Below are positions 1 through 5,219 of a stretch of DNA of 6,676 nt, in pieces. A program made the translations under genes and the position numbers. The first letter of the stretch is position 1. Every line of letters begins with the position of its first letter. Source of the stretch: JBHEPS01 sp046261635 (GTDB taxonomy: Bacteria > Acidobacteriota > Thermoanaerobaculia > Gp7-AA8); the NCBI GenBank assembly GCA_046261635.1, contig JBHEOL010000049.1, positions 1 through 6,676 on the forward strand. The letters are read 5' to 3'. The notes under the pieces were generated by a model, which was given only the letters and a program-made list of their open reading frames with translations, was not told where the DNA came from and did not search any database.

Positions 1-1
1 G

Positions 2-61
2 ATCGTGGGGGACCCGAAGGACCATTCGACGACGGATCTGATTCGACGATCGAAGCAGTAA
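2..61 (+). CDS. C-terminal end of a probable D-glycero-beta-D-manno-heptose 1-phosphate adenylyltransferase (partial)
   Basis: Only the last 19 codons are present, ending at TAA 59-61; the gene starts upstream of the window. The visible tail contains HSTTDLIRR. RfaE2/HldE-type cytidylyltransferase-fold enzymes commonly end in a (C/Y/H)STTxxIxxI segment, as in the C-terminus of E. coli HldE. Such an enzyme makes ADP-heptose from heptose 1-phosphate in the cytoplasm, which is the donor used by the heptosyltransferase encoded next. The match rests on one short motif plus context, so the identity is an inference. Whether the protein is a stand-alone adenylyltransferase or fused to the kinase cannot be seen. 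Confidence 0.5.
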   Translation: MVGDPKDHSTTDLIRRSKQ

Positions 62-65
62 ACAA

Positions 66-93
66 GATCGCGGATCGCGGATTGCGGATTGCG
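66..93 (+). repeat. Left arm of inverted heptad element A (4 units)
   Basis: Four tandem 7-bp units without gaps: GATCGCG twice (66-72, 73-79), then GATTGCG twice (80-86, 87-93). They begin 4 bp after the stop codon of the upstream gene. The same units recur in reverse complement at 112-174, separated by about 18 bp of unrelated sequence. They resemble in kind the short tandemly repeated repetitive (STRR) heptamers described in cyanobacteria, but the sequence differs. Confidence 0.9.
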
Positions 94-111
94 CAACCAC
101 AGCTCACGATC

Positions 112-174
112 AGCAATCAGCAATCAGCAATCAGCAATCAGCAATCCGCAATCAGCGATCCGCAATCCGCGATG
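112..174 (-). repeat. Right arm of inverted heptad element A (9 units)
   Basis: Nine contiguous 7-bp units, reverse complementary to the left arm. AGCAATC occurs five times (112-146), followed by CGCAATC (147-153), AGCGATC (154-160), CGCAATC (161-167) and CGCGATG (168-174). The outermost and middle units of both arms match (GATCGCG-like outside, GATTGCG inside), and the innermost five are a GATTGCT variant. The last unit differs from the consensus CGCGATC by a final G, and it contains the ATG start codon (172-174) of the heptosyltransferase gene. Confidence 0.9.
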
Positions 175-1164
175 TCTTCTCTCCTCATCCTCCGCCTCTC
201 CGCCCTGGGCGACGTGATCCACACGCTCCCCGCGGTCGCGGAGCTCCGGCGAGCGCTCCCCGAGCGGAAGCTCGTATGGGCGGTGGAGGCACCGTACCGC
301 GAGCTCGTCGAGACGGTGGCTCCCGTCGATCAGGTCGTCGGGCTCTCGACGAAAAAATGGCGGAAGTCTCCCTTCGCCGCGCCGACGCACTCGAGCGTTC
401 GCGCCCTCGCGGGCGAGCTGCGCTCGGCGGTCGGTCGCGGCGATGCGATCGACTTCCAGGGGCTCGTGAAATCGGCGATGGTCGGCTGGTGGTCCGGCGC
501 GCGGCTTCGCTTCGGCTTCGACGCGTCGGCGATCCGCGAGAAGGCGGCGCTCCTCTTTCTGAATCGGAGGATGGCCGTCCCCGAGGGGCTCCACGTGGTC
601 GACATCAACCGCGCGCTCGCGCGCGGGGTCGTCGCGGCTCTCGGCGGTGCCGAGGTGGGTGAGGTCGAGCCGGATCTGAGCGCGTGGCCGGCGGACCCGT
701 CGGGAGAGCTCGCGCCCCTGATGCGGGATCGTCCGGTCGTGCTCGTTCCGGGGGCGGGACGTCCCGGGAAACAGTGGAATATCGACCGCTTCCGATCCCT
801 TGCAGCCTTCATCGAGGACGGGTTGCGTCTGCCGGTGGTCATCGCCTGGGGTCCGGGCGAGCGGCATCTCGCCGACGGCATCGCGGAGGGGGGGAAGGGG
901 ATGACAGCACCGCCGACTACGCTTCGCGAGCTCGCCTTCGTTCTCTCCCGCGCCAGGCTCGTCGTCGCCGGCGACACCGGCCCGCTGCACCTCGCGGCGG
1001 CGCTCGGCGCGGACGTGGTCGGCCTCTTCGGGCCGACCGACCCGCGGCGGAACGGCCCCTACGGCCAGATTCCGCGTTGCGTTGAGTCGTACAGCGGCAG
1101 TCGCACCATGGAGGAGATCGGAGTGGAACGGGTGATCGAACGCGTGCAGGAGGTTCTCGGTTGA
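172..1164 (+). CDS. waaC: Lipopolysaccharide heptosyltransferase I-like protein, glycosyltransferase family 9
   Basis: A 330-residue GT-B enzyme predicted to transfer L-glycero-D-manno-heptose from ADP-heptose to Kdo2-lipid A on the cytoplasmic face of the inner membrane. Visible motifs: the N-terminal strand and loop ILRLSALGDVIHTLPA, with Asp14 aligning to the catalytic Asp13 of E. coli WaaC; DFQGLVKSA at 94-102; the donor-site segment PGAGRPGKQW with Lys200 and Trp202; and GDTGPLHLAAALG at 267-279 near the C-terminus. Length is close to the usual 320-350. The ATG at 172 was chosen because the family N-terminus begins 3-4 residues before the ILRLS strand; the open frame upstream only translates the heptad repeats. 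No Shine-Dalgarno sequence precedes this ATG, because repeat units fill that space. The gene overlaps the next by 4 bp. Heptosyltransferase II (WaaF) is the alternative; the SxxGDVxHTLPA form favours WaaC. Confidence 0.88.
   Translation: MSSLLILRLSALGDVIHTLPAVAELRRALPERKLVWAVEAPYRELVETVAPVDQVVGLSTKKWRKSPFAAPTHSSVRALAGELRSAVGRGDAIDFQGLVKSAMVGWWSGARLRFGFDASAIREKAALLFLNRRMAVPEGLHVVDINRALARGVVAALGGAEVGEVEPDLSAWPADPSGELAPLMRDRPVVLVPGAGRPGKQWNIDRFRSLAAFIEDGLRLPVVIAWGPGERHLADGIAEGGKGMTAPPTTLRELAFVLSRARLVVAGDTGPLHLAAALGADVVGLFGPTDPRRNGPYGQIPRCVESYSGSRTMEEIGVERVIERVQEVLG
1148..1153 (+). promoter_or_regulatory. Shine-Dalgarno AGGAGG that decides the TTG start of the DUF3108 gene
   Basis: A perfect AGGAGG lies inside the last codons of the heptosyltransferase gene, 7 bp before TTG at 1161. 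No ATG or GTG sits at a suitable distance and in frame, so it supports TTG initiation with the 4-bp TTGA start/stop overlap, an arrangement typical of translational coupling. Confidence 0.85.
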
Positions 1165-1928
1165 AGCGCGCCGCCGTCTGGCTGGCGATCGCCTGCGCCT
1201 CCATTCCCCTCGGTGCCGCGAAGATCGACCTGAACGCGAGTCCCTACCTCGAGCGGGTCTTCACGGACGGCGAGCGGATCGAATACTCCCTCTCCTGGCT
1301 CGGCATCGTCGGCGGGAGCGCCGTCATGACCGTCGAGCCGCAGGGGGAGGTCATCCGCATCGATTCGATCGCGAAATCCGAAGGGGCCCTCGGGAGAATG
1401 TACCCGGTCCGCGACGTGATCCGCTCGCTGATCACGCGCGCCGACTTCTCGACCCTCCGGTTCGAGAAGACCCTCAACGAACGCGGCCGTCACAGGAAGG
1501 AGCTGACCGAGCTCGACCCCCGCAACGGAACCGGAAGACGGAAGGGGGAGGAGTTCGCGTACACGCCACCGGTTCTCGACCCGCTCTCATCGATCTATTA
1601 CATCCGGACCCTCGAGATGACCCCCGGCAAGCGGCACACGATGCGGCTCCTCGCGGACGGCGACGAATACGAGATCGAGGCGATCGTTCTGCGGCGCGAG
1701 AATCTCAAGATTGGCGGCACCACCTTCGACACATGGCTCGTCGAGCCGAAGATGGCGAAGGGGGGGATCTTCCGGGACGAGAGCAACCGGTTGCTCATCT
1801 GGTTCACCGCCGACTCCCGCCGAGTGCCGGTCCGGATCCGCTCCGAGCTGGAGTTCGGTCACATCACCGCGACGCTCCGGCGGAGCCGGCTGGGACCCTT
1901 TGCCGGCGGCGGGGCCGCCGGCGAGTAG
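1161..1928 (+). CDS. Secreted DUF3108 domain protein of unknown function
   Basis: A 255-residue protein starting at TTG 1161, overlapping the heptosyltransferase stop by 4 bp. Residues 1-20 look like a Sec signal peptide: KR at 2-3, a hydrophobic core AVWLAIACASIPLGA, and possible cleavage after Ala20. The mature part carries DUF3108-like segments: GERIEYSLSWLGIVGGSA (37-54), DPLSSIYYIRTL (140-151) and a C-terminal strand-rich block (211-240) with LIWFTADSRRVPVRI followed by FGHITATLR. This suggests a beta-rich periplasmic protein. Cys12 is not in a convincing lipobox, so lipidation is unlikely. The family has no established biochemical role; tight coupling to a heptosyltransferase suggests a link to envelope biogenesis, which is inference. 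The TAG stop at 1926-1928 lies inside the first unit of the following repeat element, so the extreme C-terminus (GGGAAGE) may be altered by it. Confidence 0.82.
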   Translation: MKRAAVWLAIACASIPLGAAKIDLNASPYLERVFTDGERIEYSLSWLGIVGGSAVMTVEPQGEVIRIDSIAKSEGALGRMYPVRDVIRSLITRADFSTLRFEKTLNERGRHRKELTELDPRNGTGRRKGEEFAYTPPVLDPLSSIYYIRTLEMTPGKRHTMRLLADGDEYEIEAIVLRRENLKIGGTTFDTWLVEPKMAKGGIFRDESNRLLIWFTADSRRVPVRIRSELEFGHITATLRRSRLGPFAGGGAAGE

Positions 1929-1957
1929 ACAGGGAGAAGTAGTCAGGGGGAAGGGGC
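1924..1957 (+). repeat. Left arm of inverted element B (14-bp, double-heptad units)
   Basis: Two tandem 14-bp units, AGTAGACAGGGAGA (1924-1937) and AGTAGTCAGGGGGA (1938-1951), then AGGGG (1952-1956). Each 14-mer can be read as two heptads, AGTAGNC plus AGGGRGA. The first unit contains the TAG stop codon of the DUF3108 gene. Positions 1930-1957 form one arm of a perfect 28-bp inverted repeat with 2039-2066. Confidence 0.9.
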
Positions 1958-1977
1958 CACCGCCCGACCGTGGTGGC
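1956..1977. other. Small hairpin inside element B
   Basis: GCCACC (1956-1961) can pair with GGTGGC (1972-1977) around a 10-nt loop at the start of the 81-nt interior of element B. The rest of the interior, to about 2038, is GC-rich and holds no gene or motif that I recognise. Confidence 0.45.
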
Positions 1978-2038
1978 TGCGTTTCCCCTTGCGCTTCCGA
2001 GGCAGATGGATCGCGCGAGCGCCGGCCGTTCGTCCCGC

Positions 2039-2090
2039 GCCCCTTCCCCCTGACTACTTCTCCCTGACTACTCTCTTCCCCCTGTCTACT
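2039..2090 (-). repeat. Right arm of inverted element B
   Basis: On the minus strand, from outside to inside: AGTAGACAGGGGGA (2077-2090), a 4-nt AGAG spacer (2073-2076), AGTAGTCAGGGAGA (2059-2072), AGTAGTCAGGGGGA (2045-2058), then AGGGG (2040-2044). Both arms share the order: the AGTAGAC variant outermost, the AGTAGTC variant inside, AGGGG innermost. The 28-bp perfect pairing with 1930-1957 uses 2039-2066. It lies between the LPS and pilus operons and could fold in RNA as a long stem, but no T-tract follows, so a classical terminator is not supported. Confidence 0.9.
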
Positions 2091-2124
2091 CTCCCAAATA
2101 CTTACCAATAACTACGCGTTTCCG

Positions 2125-2153
2125 TTGACCGCCCCGCCGCCGGGTGCTAGACT
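2125..2153 (+). promoter_or_regulatory. Predicted sigma70-type promoter of the pilBTC operon
   Basis: TTGACC (2125-2130, 5 of 6 to the -35 consensus) is followed after exactly 17 bp by TAGACT (2148-2153, 4 of 6 to the -10 consensus). TG at 2145-2146 gives an extended -10. The 30 bp upstream (about 2095-2124) are the most A+T-rich stretch of the gap and could act as an UP-like region. Transcription would begin near 2160. This is a consensus match by eye, not an experimental site. Confidence 0.6.
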
Positions 2154-2159
2154 CGCGGC

Positions 2160-2280
2160 GCGAATCAGTGTCCTAAATCACACGGAAAGAACCATTTGTC
2201 TGACAGTCTCTCCTTCGATTCCGGGAGGGGCTAACCCTGCTTTCGGGCTGGGAGCGCGACTTCGGGAGACACCCCAATTC
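2160..2280 (+). other. Predicted 5' leader of pilB (about 120 nt)
   Basis: This is the non-coding stretch between the predicted start of transcription and the pilB ATG. Its 3' half is GC-rich and could form alternative short stems: CCC at 2235-2237 can pair with the GGGG upstream (2227-2230) or with GGG downstream (2250-2252). A weak purine-rich GGGAGA (2264-2269) lies 11 bp before the ATG. I do not recognise a known riboswitch; in particular the GEMM-I c-di-GMP consensus is not apparent. Together with element B (1924-2090) and the promoter, this accounts for the whole 1929-2280 gap. Confidence 0.35.
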
Positions 2281-4002
2281 ATGAGTGTTCGGCTCGGCGA
2301 GCTTCTCATCAAAGCGAATCTGATCACCCAGGATCAGCTCAAGGACGCTTTGAAAACGCAGAAGGAGATGGGGGGAGCCAAGCTCGGCGAGGCCCTCATC
2401 AAGCTCGGCTTCGTGGCCGAGGAGGACATCACCGAGTGCCTCTCGCAGCAGTTCGGGGTCCCCTCGATCAACCTCAACCATTTCGAGATCGACGCATCGG
2501 TGATCAAGCTGATCCCGGCGGACGTCGCGCGCAAGTACAACATCCTGCCGGTCAACAAGACGGGCGCGACGATCACGATCGCGATGGCGGACCCGACGAA
2601 CGTGTTCGCCATGGACGACATCAAGTTCATGACCGGGTACAACGTCGAGCCGGTCGTGGCGTCCGAGATCGGGATCAAGGCGGCGATCGACACCTATTAC
2701 GGCACGACGTCCTCGCTCGAGCTCAAGAAGGTCATGGAGGATCTTCAGAGCTCGGAGAGCGCGGATCTCGAAGTGCTGGAGGAGGAAGAGGAGTTCGACA
2801 TCGCGGCGCTGGCCGAGGCTTCGGAAGAGGCTCCGGTCGTCAAGCTCGTGAACCTGATCCTGACCGACGCGATCAAGCGCGGCGCCTCCGACATCCACAT
2901 CGAGCCCTATGAGAAGGAGTACCGCGTCCGGTTCCGGATCGACGGTATCCTGTACGAGATCATGAACCCGCCGCTCAAGCTGCGGGACGCGATGACATCG
3001 CGCGTGAAGATTCTCTCGAAGCTCGACATCTCCGAGAAGCGGCTCCCCCAGGACGGGCGCATCAAGCTGAAGATGAGGCTCAACGAGAAGAACAAGGAGC
3101 TCGACTTCCGCGTCTCGGTCCTGCCGACGCTCTTCGGCGAGAAGATCGTCCTCCGGCTCCTCGACAAGGACAACCTGATGCTCGACCTGACCAAACTCGG
3201 GTTCGAGCCGGAGTCGCTCGCGAAATTCGAGGAGGCGATCTTCAAGCCGTGGGGGATGGTGCTCGTCACGGGTCCGACGGGCTCGGGGAAGACGAACACG
3301 CTCTATTCGGCGCTCTCGAAGGTCAACTCACCGGAAGTGAACATCATGACGGCCGAGGACCCGGTGGAGTTCAACCTGCCGGGGATCAACCAGGTCCAGA
3401 TGAAGGAGCAGATCGGGCTGAACTTCGCCGCGACGCTGCGATCCTTCCTCCGGCAGGACCCGAACATCGTCCTGGTCGGCGAGATCCGCGACTTCGAGAC
3501 GGCCGAGATCGCGATCAAGGCGGCGCTCACGGGGCACCTCGTGCTCTCGACGCTCCACACGAACGACGCCCCCTCGACGATCAACCGCCTGATGAACATG
3601 GGGATCGAGCCGTTTCTCGTCGCGACTTCGGTCCACCTGATCGCGGCGCAGCGGCTCGTCCGGCGCGTCTGCCAGAACTGCAAGGACGAGCTCGAGATGG
3701 CGCCGCAGGCGCTGGTCAATCTCGGCTTCACGCAGGACGAAGTCGCCACCAACTTCAAGGTTCTCAAGGGGCGCGGCTGCGAAAAGTGCAACAACACCGG
3801 CTACAAGGGGCGCGTCGGTCTGGTCGAGGTCATGGCGATCGACGACGAGCTGCGGGAGATGGTCCTGTCGGGCGCCTCGGCGATCGAGATCCGGAAGAAG
3901 GCCATCGAGAGCGGGATGATTACCTTGCGCCGGTCGGGATTGTTTAAGATCATGAAGGGAATCACTACGATCGAGGAAGTCGTCCGGGAGACCGTCCTTT
4001 AG
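2281..4002 (+). CDS. pilB: Type IV pilus assembly (extension) ATPase PilB with MshEN c-di-GMP-binding-type N-domain
   Basis: A 573-residue hexameric secretion ATPase that powers pilin polymerisation at the cytoplasmic side of the pilus machine. The N-domain holds two consecutive 24-residue MshEN motifs, 4-27 (RLG, L20, L24, Q27) and 34-57 (KLG, I50, L54, Q57), the type that binds cyclic di-GMP in MshE and several PilB proteins. An acidic linker (EEEEEFD) precedes the motor. Motor motifs: Walker A GPTGSGKT 331-338, Asp box AEDPVE with Glu359, Walker B GEIRD 400-404 with Glu401, and His box with His419 and His426. A tetracysteine zinc site (Cys464, 467, 500, 503) is typical of PilB/GspE and absent from PilT. 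ATG 2281 matches the usual PilB N-terminus (MSVRLGELL); an upstream in-frame TTG at 2125 lies in the promoter and would add 52 unrelated residues. GspE is the main alternative; neighbouring pilT makes PilB more likely. Confidence 0.95.
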   Translation: MSVRLGELLIKANLITQDQLKDALKTQKEMGGAKLGEALIKLGFVAEEDITECLSQQFGVPSINLNHFEIDASVIKLIPADVARKYNILPVNKTGATITIAMADPTNVFAMDDIKFMTGYNVEPVVASEIGIKAAIDTYYGTTSSLELKKVMEDLQSSESADLEVLEEEEEFDIAALAEASEEAPVVKLVNLILTDAIKRGASDIHIEPYEKEYRVRFRIDGILYEIMNPPLKLRDAMTSRVKILSKLDISEKRLPQDGRIKLKMRLNEKNKELDFRVSVLPTLFGEKIVLRLLDKDNLMLDLTKLGFEPESLAKFEEAIFKPWGMVLVTGPTGSGKTNTLYSALSKVNSPEVNIMTAEDPVEFNLPGINQVQMKEQIGLNFAATLRSFLRQDPNIVLVGEIRDFETAEIAIKAALTGHLVLSTLHTNDAPSTINRLMNMGIEPFLVATSVHLIAAQRLVRRVCQNCKDELEMAPQALVNLGFTQDEVATNFKVLKGRGCEKCNNTGYKGRVGLVEVMAIDDELREMVLSGASAIEIRKKAIESGMITLRRSGLFKIMKGITTIEEVVRETVL

Positions 4003-4018
4003 GGCCGGACGTACGTAG

Positions 4019-4036
4019 GGACCGCGTGCGCGGTCC
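4019..4036 (+). other. Hairpin between pilB and pilT
   Basis: GGACCGC (4019-4025) and GCGGTCC (4030-4036) form a perfect 7-bp stem with a GTGC loop, 16 nt after the pilB stop and just before the pilT ribosome binding site GAGG (4042-4045). Only three T residues follow (4038-4040), so full termination is unlikely. It may partly attenuate or mark an mRNA processing site. An 8-bp palindrome, ACGTACGT, lies at 4009-4016. Confidence 0.55.
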
Positions 4037-4050
4037 GTTTCGAGGTATCG

Positions 4051-5169
4051 ATGGCAACGGTAACGCTTCATCAGCTGCTGAAGACGATGGTCGAGCGGGG
4101 CGGGTCCGACCTGCACATCACAACCAATTCTCCGCCGCAGATCCGCATCGACGGCAAGCTGGTCCCGCTCGATCTCGGAGTGATGACGGCGCCGGAGACC
4201 AAGCAGATCGTCTACTCCGTCCTGACCGACGCGCAGAAGCACCGCTTCGAGGAGAACCTCGAGCTCGACTTCTCGTTCGGGATCAAGGGGCTCGCGCGCT
4301 TCCGCGCGAACATCTTCAACCAGCGCGGCGCGACCGCCGCGGTCTACCGGCAGATCCCGTACGAGATCCTCGGCTTCAAGGAGCTCGGGCTTCCGGCGGT
4401 CGTCGAAGAGATTTGCCAGAAGCCGCGCGGGCTGGTCCTGGTGACCGGCCCGACCGGATCGGGAAAATCGACCACGCTCGCCGCGATGATCGACAAGATC
4501 AACCGCGAGCGCCACGAGCACATCATCACGATCGAGGACCCGGTCGAGTTTCTCCACAGCCACAAGGCCTGCATCGTCAACCAGCGCGAGCTGCACGCGG
4601 ACACACACTCGTTCGCGAACGCGCTTCGCTCGGCCCTGCGGCAGGACCCGGACGTGGTGCTCATCGGCGAGATGCGCGATCTCGAGACGATCGAGTCCGC
4701 GCTCCGGATCGCCGAGACGGGCCACCTGACGTTCGGCACGCTGCACACGAACTCCGCCGCGCAGACCATCAACCGCGTCGTGGACGTCTTCCCGGCGCAC
4801 CAGCAGTCGCAGATCCGCGCGCAGCTCTCGTTCGTGCTCGAGGGCATCCTCTGCCAGACGCTCCTTCCGCGCGCCAACGGCAAGGGCCGCGTGATGGCGA
4901 TGGAGATCCTCGTGCCCAACGCCGCGATCCGGAATCTGATCCGCGAGGACAAGGTCCACCAGATCTACTCGATGATGCAGACCGGCCAGACCAAGTACGG
5001 GATGCAGACGTTCAACCAGTCGCTGGCCACGCTCTACTTCCGCAAGCAGATCACCCTGCAGACGGCGCTGAGCCGCTCGTCGAATCCGGACGAGCTTCAG
5101 GAGATGATCTCGCGCGGTGCGGGGACGATCGGGCAACAGCCAGCGTCAGCGGGGAAGTCGCGCGCATAA
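4051..5169 (+). CDS. pilT: Type IV pilus retraction ATPase PilT
   Basis: A 372-residue hexameric ATPase that depolymerises the pilus, giving twitching motility and pilus-dependent DNA uptake. The N-terminus (LLKTMVERGGSDLHIT) is the standard PilT PAS-like domain start. Motor motifs: Walker A GPTGSGKS 133-140, Asp box EDPVE 162-166, Walker B GEMRD with Glu207, and His box with His225 and His232. AIRNLIRE at 292-299 is the signature needed for retraction and marks true PilT rather than PilB or GspE; the tetracysteine zinc site is absent, as expected. Length is slightly above the usual 344-370 because of a short Ala/Gly/Ser tail. ATG 4051 has GAGG at 4042-4045, 5 bp upstream. It lies 48 bp after pilB, in the same operon. 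The PilU paralogue is the alternative, but AIRNLIRE and the location beside pilB and pilC favour PilT. Confidence 0.95.
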   Translation: MATVTLHQLLKTMVERGGSDLHITTNSPPQIRIDGKLVPLDLGVMTAPETKQIVYSVLTDAQKHRFEENLELDFSFGIKGLARFRANIFNQRGATAAVYRQIPYEILGFKELGLPAVVEEICQKPRGLVLVTGPTGSGKSTTLAAMIDKINRERHEHIITIEDPVEFLHSHKACIVNQRELHADTHSFANALRSALRQDPDVVLIGEMRDLETIESALRIAETGHLTFGTLHTNSAAQTINRVVDVFPAHQQSQIRAQLSFVLEGILCQTLLPRANGKGRVMAMEILVPNAAIRNLIREDKVHQIYSMMQTGQTKYGMQTFNQSLATLYFRKQITLQTALSRSSNPDELQEMISRGAGTIGQQPASAGKSRA

Positions 5170-5175
5170 GGTAGC

Positions 5176-5190
5176 GGCGCACCGCGCGCC
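5176..5190 (+). other. Short GC-rich hairpin between pilT and pilC
   Basis: GGCGC (5176-5180) pairs with GCGCC (5186-5190) around a 5-nt loop, extended by C5175-G5191. It is small and without a T-tract, so it is not a convincing terminator; it fills the first part of the 50-bp gap. Confidence 0.3.
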
Positions 5191-5207
5191 GTGCTCCGGG
5201 GTAGCGC

Positions 5208-5216
5208 AGGAGGTGA
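5208..5216 (+). promoter_or_regulatory. Extended Shine-Dalgarno of pilC
   Basis: AGGAGGTGA is a full 9-nt complement to the 3' end of 16S rRNA, with AGGAGG ending 6 bp before ATG 5220. It is the strongest ribosome binding site in the window, much better than those of pilB and pilT, and it fixes the pilC start. Confidence 0.9.
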
Positions 5217-5219
5217 GGG

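Noticed and set aside
82..171. N-terminal extension of the heptosyltransferase from TTG 82
   Set aside because: The extra 30 residues only translate the heptad repeats (repeated QQSAIS), and the family N-terminus fits ATG 172.
66..174. CRISPR array
   Set aside because: The units are 7 bp, contiguous and without spacers, unlike CRISPR repeats of about 23-47 bp separated by unique spacers. The same applies to the arrays at 6455-6496 and 6625-6676.
1161..1220. Lipoprotein signal at Cys12 of the DUF3108 protein
   Set aside because: The residues before Cys12 (AIA) do not fit a good lipobox, and the hydrophobic stretch before it is too short; an ordinary signal peptide fits better.
1924..2090. 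Terminal inverted repeats of an insertion sequence
   Set aside because: The interior is only about 81 bp without any transposase, the arms are internally tandem, and I see no clear target-site duplication. A MITE cannot be fully excluded.
2125..2280. 52-residue N-terminal extension of PilB from TTG 2125
   Set aside because: The TTG is the predicted -35 box, the extension has no PilB similarity, and MSVRLGELL at 2281 is the normal start.
3328..5136. Long minus-strand open frame (602 codons) opposite pilB and pilT
   Set aside because: It lies entirely opposite two strongly conserved genes, is extremely rich in Arg, Asp and Leu, and is a typical GC-rich shadow frame. The minus-strand frame 5097-6461 opposite pilC is rejected for the same reason.
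4026..5174. Plus-strand 382-codon frame overlapping pilT
   Set aside because: It is an Arg/Ala/Asp-rich out-of-frame translation of pilT without recognisable domains; pilT has the motifs and the ribosome binding site.
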